Shown here piece after piece: positions 23,381-34,698 of a DNA stretch of 64,000 nucleotides. The stretch's first letter is position 1. The number at the start of each line of letters is the position of its first letter. Location of the stretch: positions 27,708,615 through 27,772,614 of the forward strand of contig OX463845.1 in NCBI GenBank assembly GCA_949825065.1, written 5' to 3'. The notes under the pieces are model-generated. The model was not told where the DNA came from. It did no database searches and worked only from the letters and a program-made list of their open reading frames with translations. Origin of the DNA: Odontocerum albicorne (lineage: Eukaryota; Arthropoda; Insecta; Trichoptera; Odontoceridae). Both the position numbers and the translations under genes were made by a program.

Positions 23381-26300
23381 TCACTTTTTGGCAAATGAGA
23401 TCTTCATGGCATGTGATGGAGTGATTTTGAACCCTTGAAGAGCTTCCTTTGCGGCAGCTGATTGCACTTCATTTGCAAATTCAACAAATGCAATGTCATG
23501 CCTGTTTGGAACAAGCCGAACTTCTTTAAATCCAGGAAATCTAAAATGGTATAAAAATTAGTCATTTAAACCAAATTTATATAATTTTAGCAAAATTAAT
23601 TTTTAAAAAATCAAATGTTATTTTATTTTAGAAGACATTAACCCTGAGAGCGCTACGAGAAAAAAATATAATTGTCTATGTAGTGCTGAGATATATTTAC
23701 GATTCGGACGTTCGTGATAAATATTTATTTTAAACAACAAAAAAACAAAAAAAATATATTTTTACAACATAAATATATTTTAGAATATGTAAATAATCAA
23801 GTTAGTATTTCATTAGTACAGACCTGAAATGCTCTTACATTAATAGAAAATGGTATTACTGCATTAAAAGTAAAAATTCATTTGAATAAAAACTATATTA
23901 TATAGCATTTCGAAAAAAAATAATTTAAATACTGAAAGCAACATAAGAATTAGGTGTTGACAATTTCAGCAGAATATTGAATACATTTTTCCACCGATTG
24001 TCGCATATTGTAAATCATAATGAATTAAATATTTTTATTTCATTATATATATAGTGGAAATGTGAGTGGAAGGCGGAGTAGAGGAAAGCCAAGGGAAGTA
24101 TGGTTGGATCAAGTGAATATTTAAAGGAAAAATATAGTCAGAGAAATCGTAGGAGTTGCATGAGAATGTGTGTGGATATAGAAGAGGCGAAGGATGTGTC
24201 GAGATAAGAAATTTTGGCACTCTGACTCTCTGCCTACCGTAACAAGGAAATGGTTTGATGGTATATATGTATGTGTAAAAATAAAGGCTAACAAAAGTTG
24301 TTTATCATTATACATAAAAATTATACTTACTGGTTGAAAAGCATTGACAACATCATCTCTGATGTTTCATCTGGCAAATTAGTGAGGAACAAAATCTGGT
24401 TAGGAGGTTGTTCAGCTGGTGGTCCAGCCATGCCAAAAGTGGATGGAGGAGGAACTGCAGTACCCACAGGAAGGTTGTTGGTTACAGGTGGAGGTATGTT
24501 TTGCCGATTCTCTTTGGATTTTTTCTTCTTAGATGTACCATCTTCATGGCTTCCTTTGGGTGGTTTTTGTTTTTTGGGTCTCTCCTGGTAAGTGCCTTTC
24601 ATTTTTGCTATCATATCACTGTCTGATTTACAATACTGGATCCGCTAAAAAAATAATACATTTTTATAATGTAGATTTGACCTCGAGCTATTTATTTAAC
24701 ACTCATGTATATATATATATAGTCTGTTTGACAAGAGCGTGTATGGCTACATTTTTTCCTGGAAACCGTTAGACCTTTCCCCCAAGATGCTTTGTATAGT
24801 AAAACTCAGTTGTCGTTCGACCTTGGTTACACAAGAACATATTTCATCATGAGTGCCGCATACGCATCACGTTATGAAGCCGTGTTTCTGTGTATACATC
24901 TGAAAGGACCAAAAATGTCATACGGAGCCGCTGCTAAATACATGAGAAAATCGAAGACATTTGTAAGTAAGTGGGTGAAACGCTATTCTGACGTAAAAAC
25001 GTCGATGACCTACTAGATCGTGGCACTGCACAGAAAACGACGAAAAGGTGTTTGAGAAGAGTCCTCGTCTATCATTGCGTAGCGGACAGACTGTTTTGCG
25101 TGAAAAGGGTATAATTGTGTCATGTGACACTAAGAAGACGTTTACTAGCTCATGTGAAATTTTGAAACACGGTGAAAAAACCACTAATGTCCGAAAAACA
25201 AGTCGAAAAAAGACTCGGGTGAACGAAAATGTGGACCGCGATTGGGACAACGTAATTTTTTCGGACGAAGCTTCTTTTTGGGCACGTTCTTCCATTAATC
25301 ATTTACTCATGAAGTTCAAGCTCCGAGGGAAAACGATCTGGAACGTCAAGCAGTTATTTTGACAGATTCGACTTATATGGAAGTCTTTGCCACTAGATTA
25401 TGCTATAAAATTAGTAGAAAGTATGCCTCGGAGATGTCGGGTAATTATTAAAAGTGGAGACGACTGGACAACTTATTAAAAATAAAGCATCACGGTTTAT
25501 ATCATGTATGTGTTTATTTTTTTTAATGCATTATCCCAAATAGTTTTTCGGATTTTGCCGTACACGTTCTTGTCAAACAGACTGTTCATCTGGTGGATTT
25601 ATTGATTTAAAGCAATTTCTTTCAAGCTTTCGTATCATAATTATAATTGTTATTCATGACCGTGTATATAAGAAGTATTATTAAGATAATAATGTTACTT
25701 TAGTATTAATAATAATGTTACTTGAGTATTTTCTTAAAAATTGAAGCAGAGATTGGATAAAACTGCCCTTATACTGGATTTTAGTTATTAAAGGTAACTT
25801 ATGTAATTGAAGCTGAGGATCACAAAAACTTCAAAATTTATTATCATAGGGGTCAAAACTTTTCAGCCTTTTCTTTTCTATGAGTTGGCTATATTTGTTT
25901 TTGATCATGTCCTATTTTCAATTTAATCAATATTTGATTGAGAACAAACAAAAGGGAAATTTCGTCAAGATTGTAAACATTCACAGATATCGTAATAATT
26001 ATAAAAGGAGAAAGTGGTTTTCAAAATTATTTGATAAACACTAGATGATTAACCTGTGCCTTGCACTGTTTCATAGTTTTTTTTTTTATTAACTTTAACT
26101 TTCAGGTAAATGTGAACTTAATAAGTTATCAACTTTGTAGTTTTCCGTGTATCGTTGAAACTTTCATTGAAAAAGTATCAAAATTTAGAAGTTATTTTAA
26201 TGACCAACCGTTCCATTGCATAAACTAATTTTTCTTAATCAAATATAAGTTTGAAACGTGAATTAGCAATGTTTAAGAATGTTTGTTGCTGAAAAATATG

Positions 26301-27025
26301 ATTCTGTACATCTGCATGCAATGTTTACATGTGTGTTCATTTTTTCCTTCTGTGTTGTATTTTTAGAGAAAAAGGAACACAAATTTGGGGCAAATGAGGA
26401 TTTTAGTGGGAATATAGATGAACTTTGCTTCGCTAATCCATAATTATATATTTAGAATGGAGGAACACAAAGTTAAGGTCGAAATCGTGGATAAGTCATT
26501 GATTTTTGTCTTTGTTCAGTATTGTTTTTATATCCGTATTCTTTTAATCATAAATTCAAGGAAAAAGACCATTATAAGAGTATATCGTAAGATTCAAATA
26601 TTTTTAAAGAAGCAGAAATAACATTTCAAGAGCTTGAACAGATTGCTTTTGATTTCACCCGTACTGAAGATCAAATGCATAGGCCAAAAGTTGAAATTAG
26701 TTTGGAACAATTATTTTACTATGACAAAATTGTAATTTCTAAGTAATATGTATACATTTTTCAATGAGTGTATAAATGCAAAACTTACCATGGGTTTATC
26801 GTAAAATGGGAATCCTTGCATGCTTCTGAGTGCAATTGTTGCACTAGATATTTCTTTGAATATAACAAATGCCTGACCACGCATTTTGAAAGTTTTTAAT
26901 GCAACAATATCCAAAATCTGACCAAACTGAGAGAAAATTGCATACAAAGACTTTTTTAATTCTTCTTTTTTCACCTTTTCATTGAGGTTGTTGATGTATA
27001 TTGTGTGATTTGGTCGGATATCCAT
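23381..27025 (-). CDS. snf: SNF, U1A/U2B''-type snRNP protein
   Basis: Three coding exons, read right to left: 27025-26789, 24644-24331 and 23540-23381, with GT-AG borders and consistent phases, give 236 residues, close to the family size. RRM1 shows RNP2 IYINNL and RNP1 RGQAFVIF, with [12 protein letters not shown] across the first splice. The linker is basic and Pro-rich ([16 protein letters not shown]). RRM2 shows ILFLTNLP and HDIAFVEF and ends [14 protein letters not shown]. The protein binds U1 and U2 snRNA stem-loops in the spliceosome. In Drosophila one SNF protein serves both roles, and in flies it is needed for Sex-lethal splicing. An acceptor-like TTTTTTAATAG just before the ATG implies an upstream non-coding exon. 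A possible donor (AAAAG/GTAAGC on the minus strand at about 32065) is a weak candidate. Intron 1 holds a Tc1-like element; intron 2 holds a LINE tail. Confidence 0.95.
23642..23720. mobile_element. Possible piggyBac-like solo end
   Basis: TTAACCCTGAGAGCGCTACG resembles the other TTAA-CCC termini in this window, but no matching inverted end was found nearby. Tentative. Confidence 0.25.
24040..24290 (+). mobile_element. Non-LTR retrotransposon 3' tail
   Basis: Translation gives a damaged C-terminus of a non-LTR reverse transcriptase: [15 protein letters not shown] followed by a [20 protein letters not shown] stretch. The same tail recurs at 53280 (plus) and 47620 (minus), so this is a LINE family with several dead copies. 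Confidence 0.6.
24721..25583 (+). mobile_element. Tc1/mariner-superfamily element, internally deleted
   Basis: Inverted ends AGTCTGTTTGACAAGAGCGT / AGTCTGTTTGACAAGAACGT; TA on the left, mutated TG on the right. Inside, [20 protein letters not shown] plus [16 protein letters not shown] is a helix-turn-helix, and later [13 protein letters not shown] resembles the second catalytic block of Tc1-type enzymes. [17 protein letters not shown] near the end matches the usual C-terminus. Frames are broken and the middle is missing. Confidence 0.75.
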
Positions 27026-27429
27026 CGCTATTAAAAAAAATAAGGAAATAATCAAATTATAATTTTTATATCACAGTAAAGAAAGAAAACTCACTTTATG
27101 ATAAATTTGATATTCATATAAATACTCATATGCTAATAATTGATTTAATTTGATCAAACCTAAGATTCAGTTCCATACATCATCATAAACTAAGAAATCA
27201 ACTCAAATATCTATTTTAAGCTATGTTGAATGCTGAATTTCATCATAAAATAGTCATATTGGAATATATGCGTTTATTTTTAAACACATTTTATCTTTGA
27301 ATCAAATTAAAGGTTGTCGAATTTTTGGCCAGCTATTGACAGCTTGAGATCTTAAAAGGAATTCATCAGTCAGATGATCTACTCTGCTGTATTACAAAGA
27401 TTGTATGTTTTTTTGGTGTGTTTTAGTTA
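27026..27429. other. Region upstream of snf coding start
   Basis: AT-rich, no supported gene. It probably includes 5' UTR intron sequence of snf, judging from the acceptor just before the start codon. Confidence 0.35.
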
Positions 27430-27431
27430 TA

Positions 27432-28686
27432 CGAGGGTGGTCCGATAAGTACTTAGCCTCACCGCCCGATAGCACCACTATCGCAAGAGCAATTTTTTAT
27501 CGCGTAGTACATTCTCGTTGACAGCTACTGTCAAAATTTCAGCCGAATCAGACGCGTAGTTTTGTTTTGACCGCGTGTGGAAGCGAGCGTGTTCGCGGAT
27601 TTGAGAAAAATGGAAAAAGAGCAATATCGGTTGGTGATTTGATTCTTGTTTTTGAAAGGGAAATTGCGCAGCGAAATCAAAGAGCGCTTGGATGCTGTGT
27701 ACGGTGACTCTTCTCCTTCAATGGCGACCGTCAAAAATTGGTTTAACGAGTTTCAACGTGATCGCACGTCGGCTTTGATGAGCCACGCCCAGGTGCTCCG
27801 AAAACGGCTACCACGGAAGATAACGTGACAAAAATCCACGATCTCGGTGCGCGAGATAGCTGGGACAGTAGGCATCTCAAAAGACCGTGTGGGTCATATC
27901 CTGCATGAAGTATTGGGCATGAGAAAGCTGTCGGCGTGATGGGTGCCACGTTTGCTCACTCCGGACAACAAGCGCAACCGTGAGACCACTTCAGAGCAGT
28001 GTTTGACGATGTTTAAGCGCAATCCGAAGGAGTTTCTGTGTCGTTTTGTGACCGTCAACGAAACATGGATACACTGATACACACCCGAGACCAAAGAACA
28101 GTCGAAACAGTGGACTTCACCCGGCGAACATGCTCCGAAGAAGGCGAAGACTGTCCTATCGGCCGGAAAGGTGATGGCCACCGTTTTCTGGGATTCAAAA
28201 GGTGTGATCTACATCGACTTCCTGGAGAAGGGCAAAACGGTCACAGGGCTCTACTATGCCGAATTATTGGGCCGATTCGACGCCGAATTGCAGAAAAAAC
28301 GGCCCCATTTAGCGAAGAAAAAAGTGCTCTTCCATCATGACAACGCACCGGCTCACACCTCCGCCGTCGCCACGGCCAAATTGGTAGAATTAGGCTACGA
28401 ACTGCTGCCCCATCCACCGTATTCGGCTCCATGCGACTTCTTTTTGTTTCCAAATTTGAAAAAGTTACTCGCCGGGCAGAAATTTGAGTCGAATGAGGTT
28501 ATTGCCTTCACGGAGGCCTACTTTGCAGACCTCCAGAAAACGTATTTTTCAGACGGGTTAAAGAAGTTGGAGCATCGCTGGGTCAAGTGTATCGAACTCA
28601 AAGGAGATTATGTTGAGAAATAAATCGCCACTTTTCCAAAATTTTTGTTATTCTTTTGTAGGCTAAGTACTTTTGGACCCCCCTCG
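27432..28686 (+). mobile_element. Mariner element
   Basis: TA at 27430-27431 and 28687-28688; ends CGAGGGTGGTCC..AAGTACTTAGCC on both sides with a few mismatches. The interior is markedly GC-richer than its surroundings, suggesting a comparatively recent arrival from another compositional background. Confidence 0.9.
27610..28623 (+). pseudogene. Mariner transposase with several lesions
   Basis: It begins MEKEQYRLVI at 27610, with an early TGA. The DNA-binding region includes GKLRSEIKERLDAVYGDSSP and NWFNEFQRDRT. Frameshifts and a stop fall between about 27785 and 28080. From 28171 it is open: ATVFWDSKGVIYIDFLEKGK and FHHDNAPAHTSA (second Asp). It then reads PPYSAPCDFFLF, where relatives have three more residues after YS. 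The loss shortens the D-to-D spacing from 34 to 31. It ends IELKGDYVEK. Confidence 0.88.
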
Positions 28687-28688
28687 TA

Positions 28689-29337
28689 TTTTATTCTACT
28701 TTTATAGAAAAACAAAAAAAGAAATAGTAAAAATGAGTCATGCACATCATATAAAAACCTTTCAAAAACAATTTATATTTTACTAAGAACTTATCTTCAA
28801 GAAATTATGATTTAATTTTATCAATTATTATTGTCGCACTCCATAGTTATACCACCTAAATCTTTACAAAGGATATAAAAATTTGTTTATTTAAATAATT
28901 ACAAAAATCTCATTTTATTCTTAATAATAAGGGAAAGAAAGAGTGTGAGTCTGCATATGTAATTCTTATGATTCTTTCTATAAAGGTTTTCATACCCTAT
29001 TACAACTCTAAGGTATAAAAAAGTTTCCTCTGCATCATCAGTTATTCAGCCAACTTTCTCTTTGTTTCTTATACATTTTTCTCATAAATTAAGTGTTAAA
29101 CTTTTATAACAATCCAAAATAATGAGAAAAATGCTAAGTGGGAGGTTTTTAAAAGAGTAACATACTAACATGTTTTACACATGGAGTTAGTTAGATGTTT
29201 TCTTGTACTACATTAACATCGTACTGAATTATACATAGTTTGTTTCGTAACCTGCAGCTAATGTGAAAATTAGATAACATTTTGATACAAAAAATATTAT
29301 ATTAAGAATAACCTGATTGGTATATTTAAGGTTATTC
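28689..29337. other. Intergenic, nothing recognised
   Basis: AT-rich DNA between the mariner and the piggyBac, without supported genes. Confidence 0.4.
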
Positions 29338-29341
29338 TTAA

Positions 29342-31553
29342 CCCTTATAACTCCAGAGGCGACATTTAGTCGCCATGGTAATTATTTTAATAACTCCAGA
29401 GGCGACTATATGTCGCCATTTTTTATGGTTGTATTGTTTACATAAACAAACATCTCGGGACACCCAGGAGCAGGTATAAACATGTTACATTAGTTTCACA
29501 ACAACTGTTCTACTGTTTAGACGTGTTTCGGTTGAAAAATAATCAGTACGCACCCTTTTACACCGTTGAGATTACACAAGTTTTTTTTTTTACCCTCTAA
29601 AATAATGGAAAAATCGCAACTGAGTGAAAGTGAAGACGAATTTATTTTAAATGTATATAGTGATGAAAGTTGTGATAGTAACATCAATATTCAGACCTCT
29701 AGTGATGAATCAGAGTACATTGGTCATAAAAAACGCAGAGTTGGTCCTCTTCTATCATCAGATAGTTCTTCAAGTACTACAAGCGCTCAAGATTCACAAG
29801 ACGATGAATGGATTGATATATCCAATACGGTGGATTCTCCTGACATTATAAATTTTGACATCGGAGCTCAGAATGTCGGACCAAATGTTCCTTTAACAAT
29901 CAAAGAACCAAGTCAATTTTTCAAATTATTTTTCACGGAAGAAATTGTAACGGAGATAATACGGGAAACAAATGCATATGCAAAAGTCAAACTTCAATCA
30001 AAAGTTCTAACTGCAAATTCTATTTGGCAAAATTGGCGTGATGTACAAAAAGATGAATTTTGGGCATTCATTGGGGTCATTTTAAATATGGGAACAATGC
30101 CACTTGCCAATATGCAAGAATATTGGTCTACTAGAGATAATTCCAGAGTCCCATTCTTTGCAAATATTTTCACGAGATCTCGATTTCATCAAATATTCTG
30201 GATGTTACACTTGAATACACAAGAAACTGGCCATAGTGATTTAAGAACACGGATTCAGAAAGTCAGTAATTTTTTAGAATATATAAATAAAAAATTTGCT
30301 GACTATTTCATACCCAACAAAAATATCTGTGTTGACGAATCAGTAGTGAAATTCAAAGGAAGAATATGCTTCATCACTTACAATCCAAAGAAGCCTACTA
30401 AATGGGGAATACGCATTTACGTTTTGGCGGATTCTTAAACATCATATGTGTACAGTATTCTTCCCTATTACGGTAGTATTACTACAGAGAATTTACCAAG
30501 CCCAGATTTGCCTGTGAGTTCGAGAATACCCATCTACTTGTTCAGAAAAATTTTGGAGAAGGTACCCCATGCACAAGGATACCACTTGTTTACAGACAGG
30601 TACTACACAAGTCTTCCACTTGCTGAAGCACTATTGAAGATGAAATGTCATTTAACTGGGACGATACAGACCAACAGAAAAGGCATTCCGATCACCATAA
30701 AAAAACCAAAGTTTGGCAATAAAAAAGTTTTGGCTGTAAGAAAAAGAAAAACAATGCTTTTGGCATGGAAGGATAAAAGAATAATTACAATGCTGAGTAC
30801 TGGTGATTCTGCTGGCATGTCGTCTGTTTCCAGAACAGGGAAGGGAGGTGTTCAATTAGTTACAGAAAAACCAAATGTAGTACGAAACTACACCAAATCT
30901 ATGGGTGGAGTAGACCGTGCCGACCAGTATGCTTCCAAATATTGTTTTCTCAGGAAGTCATTAAAATGGTGGAGAAAACTTTTTTTCTGGGGAATGGAAA
31001 TTTGCTCAATCAATGCATACATCCTCTACAAGAATATAAAATTGAAAAATAATGAAAAACCACTAACTCATTTGAAATTTGTCAAGAATTTAGTTGATCA
31101 GTTGGTAGGAGACTTTCGGGAGCTGCGAAGTAGGCCATCAACTTCTACTTTTGATGTACGACTAGATGGTAAACTTCATGTTTTGCAGAAGGGAAAGAAG
31201 AAGGACTGTGTGGTCTGCTCAAATAGAGGAAAAATGGGCAAACGACATGAAACATATGAGTTTTGCGACACCTGTCCTGGAAAACCTAGGATGCATTTAG
31301 GGGATTGTTTCCTCAGATATCATACTTTGAAAGATTATAAAACTAAAAAATAATGTTGAATTGTTATTTTTTTTATCAAAATAAACTCATTTAAACATTT
31401 ATCTAATAGTTTGAATAAAAAAATTGCATGAAACCTTATTAATTTTTTTTTAAATAAATTATTTCTAAAACCTATCATTTTATAGTAAAATTTCAAAAAA
31501 ATACCCTGGAGTTGTTGGTATGTCATACAAAAAAAAATCTGGAGTTCAAAGGG
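29342..31553 (+). mobile_element. piggyBac element, nearly intact
   Basis: TTAA at 29338-29341 and 31554-31557. Ends CCCTTATAACTCCAGAG and, inverted, CCCTTTGAACTCCAGAT. The left subterminal region holds two copies of AACTCCAGAGGCGAC, each followed by a GTCGCC that can pair with GGCGAC. One long transposase frame fills the interior. Length 2212 bp, close to known piggyBac elements. Confidence 0.93.
29605..31353 (+). pseudogene. piggyBac transposase with one stop codon
   Basis: From ATG 29605 the same reading frame continues to TAA 31351-31353, 582 codons, interrupted only by TAA at 30436-30438 (context ADS-stop-TSYVYSILPYYG). A single-base change would explain it. The N-terminus is acidic and Ser-rich. 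Catalytic aspartates lie in CVDESVVKFKGR, LFTDRYYTSL and SMGGVDRADQY, the DDD triad of the family. The C-terminal Cys-rich DNA-binding domain is present (DCVVCSNRG, CDTCPGKP, LGDCFLRYHT). An upstream ATG at 29566 is in frame but poorly placed. Confidence 0.92.
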
Positions 31554-31557
31554 TTAA

Positions 31558-33988
31558 TACTTAGGATTTTTTAAATATTATTTTATTCACATATTTTTAT
31601 TTTATTTTAAGAAAAATATATTTGGTCTGTGCTAGACCATTGATAAAAATATACACAAAGCTCTAGGAATACCATAATTTCAAGATAAATTGTTCGTAAA
31701 ATATAAAAATTAACGTGATGTGAATAAAATATAAGTTGAATTTTATGCAGAGGGGATTATAATCGTACCGTACTCTTGAAATTAAAAAATATGCTAAAAA
31801 AAATCAAAATAGAAACGAAAATTAGCGTCTTAGTCACATAACCTCAATCACCCGGCGTGATCTTTTGAGATCAGAATGCCATCAATGATAAAAATATAAG
31901 TCGCTGTTTGTTTCAAATACACATTAAAACTAGATTAAATAACGGTTTATTAAATTATGCAAAGTTATAAAACTTATTTTGTCGTGAAATGCTATGAATT
32001 CGTTGAACGTGAGTTTTTCAAGAAATAATGTACATTACTATTCGGTAAAAAATATACTGCTTACCTTTTACTTTTAAGATACAGAAAAATCACGAAAGAA
32101 TCTGATCAAATATCTAAACGTAAACCACCCTTATTTTCAACTTACAACGCGAAATTAAATTGACAAGCGTCGCTGTAACCAGAGATTTCCATAGACTGAT
32201 ATAACGCTCACGTAGCGCTGATTTTTAGATTCGATAAAAATAGTTAATTGAGCGATCATTTTAGTTCGCAATATTTGTCTATGACAACATATAGGAAAGC
32301 TTGTCAGGGCGGATTTTAAAATATTGGTTAATTTAAAAGTTATTATTGAACATCTCCCTCCGCATTCATATACCATATTAAAAAATTTCCTCTCTATTCG
32401 TAGTAATTTTTTTATTTTCCTCATCCAATATATTTGTTTTAACTTCCATTCTTTGTACTCTTTTCTTTTCATTGCTATTTCATGTTCTTGTTTTGATACT
32501 CTCTTTCACTTGCCTTTCTTATCCCGTCATAAATCCTCTTTTTACGTCCAACTTTCGTAGTGCCACAGAAATCTTTTGCTGTGGCCACTAATATACTTTT
32601 TTATACTTGTAGCAGTAGATAGGTCCACCCGCCGGCCTGGCCGGGCGCATTCCATGTTAGAGTCTATGGATTCTAATTTCAAAAAGAGTGACATTTTGTT
32701 TTTGGAATATTACAATTTTGACAGATATTATTTTTTCATTTCGGTAAAATATATTTTGAGAAAATATTGAATAATTGAGATATGTGTTTCATTATTGATA
32801 GCTCTCCTAAATACTCGTCTATTCTTCAGTATTTAATCCATCACTTACCATTCTCATTTTTCCTTCCACACTCTTTCTTCATATCATCTTGTAGTTTCTC
32901 ACACCTGGCACTTCTTTATGTATACCAGATCACCACCCACAGAGAATATCTGCTCACCACTCGATAATGGTCCGAGACAATATTTGCTCATCTAACTACT
33001 CTTATATGAAGAATGCTCTTTTGTAATGAAGAATCCATGCGTTCATAATCAATTATTTATTTCCTTTTTCCCACATATATATCTTTCCTGGAAAGGGTGA
33101 TTTTTCTGGGAATTGGGTTTGAATCTCTCTTGCAGAGAAACAAGGTAAAACTCAGAACACACACAAACTTCAGTGGAAAAAGAACTTCCTTAAATCACAG
33201 ACACATCACACTTCATAAAAGAGCAAAAACACCAATCCTTCACCCTGAATAACTTGTAGGATTCGACTTTGCATATTTTTGATTCTTCTAAATTGACAAG
33301 ATTATCACCATAATGAAAAATTGTTTCAATCAACCAAACCAAAAGGTCTCTTGATATGAATTGTCGCTCTTTTCATATTTCCTCCATGGCTAGTTCATAG
33401 AAAGCTTGACTTTCAACCCGATGGTTTCAATTTTAATTTCAGATGCAAAAAAGGGAACCAGTTGGTATTTTACACATCTTTTTGGTTGGTTGGAAGAAAT
33501 TACCAGTGTATGGTATAAGATGAGTGTCCAATTCGTTGAGTTCCTTGAAGACAGTTAAACCAACCAGTTGTTGACCAGGCGGCATCCTCATTATGTGGCT
33601 CATCACTTTCAGTACCTCTCCCTTTTTCTGCTGGTTATGAAGCTGGTCATATCACATGACATCCATGATCTTCCTAAGGCGTCTGTCATTAAAACTGAAA
33701 AGACTTCTCTCTTGATTCAGAATGGTATAACATAATAGGCAAGATGGTGACGCCAAATAGTTTCCACTTCGTCTTCAAACTAAACACTGAGAAGTCTGAT
33801 GTGGACTGCATATATTTAAAAGCATCGCTAACAGTACCGATCAACTCTTTTTATAAGGACATCATGACGCACAAGATGGTCACAGCATGATGCACAAGAT
33901 GGTCACAGCATGAATCGCTACACATCAGCTCCTTTGTAAGGACACAGGTGGAGGACAAATCAGTATGGTCGCAGAGTACTTCTGTATC
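31558..33988. other. Intergenic; possible distal snf first exon near 32066
   Basis: No coding exon recognised. On the minus strand, AAAGTAAAAG/GTAAGC at about 32065 and CGCGTT/GTAAGTTG near 32145 are good donor sites next to a slightly GC-richer patch (32160-32320). This could be a promoter and first exon, perhaps of snf, but nothing proves it. The part from about 33070 to 33990 has no recognisable coding content. Confidence 0.25.
33866..33911 (+). repeat. Two tandem 23-bp units
   Basis: TGACGCACAAGATGGTCACA (plus GCA) is followed directly by a copy with one change (TGATGCAC...). A local duplication of no known function. Confidence 0.8.
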
Positions 33989-33996
33989 TCCTATAT

Positions 33997-34690
33997 CAGT
34001 GCTCCGCAACCGGTGTGCCGTGAGCCGGATACAGGTGTTCCACGGTCAAATTCAATGTATTTGACATTTTACAATTTTTCATTATGTATTTAATCAACAT
34101 TTTTATTCCATTAATACGGAACAATACGATTGGATTCGAAATCCTTTTGCAACCAATGCAATAAATTCTACGCCTCTGCAAATTCGAGAGGAATTTACAG
34201 ATTTAAATAATGACATGACTTTAAAACTTCACTTCTCTGAAGTTCCATTAGATGTTTTCTGGATTTACGTTAAAAAAGAATATCCTCGCATTTCCGACAA
34301 AGCAATCTTAACACTACTCCCATTTTCGACGACATTTATGTGAGCAAAGTTTTTCAACTCTTGTATTAATTAAAAATGATAAGCGGTCATGCTTAAAAGG
34401 TCTTGACCAAGAACTTCGGGTTGCGCTGTCAAAAATCGAGCTGAATATAAAACTTTTGTGTTTATTGAAACAAGCGCAGGTATCACATTAATTAATTATT
34501 ATTTTATAATAATTATTAAGATTGCGTAAAAATAAATATGTTATAGTTTTATGTATGTATACTTTTCAAATAAAAAACAAAAATTTATTGTAAAATTTGT
34601 GTATACCTATATATTTTAGCTGTTGGTGTGCCGCGGAATTCTAGGAAGAATTTTGGTGTGTCGTAGGTGAGAAAAGGTTGCGGAGCATTG
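33997..34690 (+). mobile_element. hAT non-autonomous element, copy A
   Basis: 8-bp duplication TCCTATAT at 33989-33996 and 34691-34698; ends CAGTGCTCCGCAACC / CAATGCTCCGCAACC. The interior (34202-34480) encodes a broken hAT C-terminal segment (LHFSEVPLDVFWIYVKKEY, then a frameshift before the EQSFSTL-type dimerisation motif). Nearly identical in sequence to 46733-47423. Confidence 0.9.
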
Positions 34691-34698
34691 TCCTATAT

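Noticed and set aside
32558..32590. Short hairpin AGTGCCACAG...CTGTGGCCACT
   Set aside because: Arms of about 10 bp are expected by chance in this much sequence and nothing around it supports a function.
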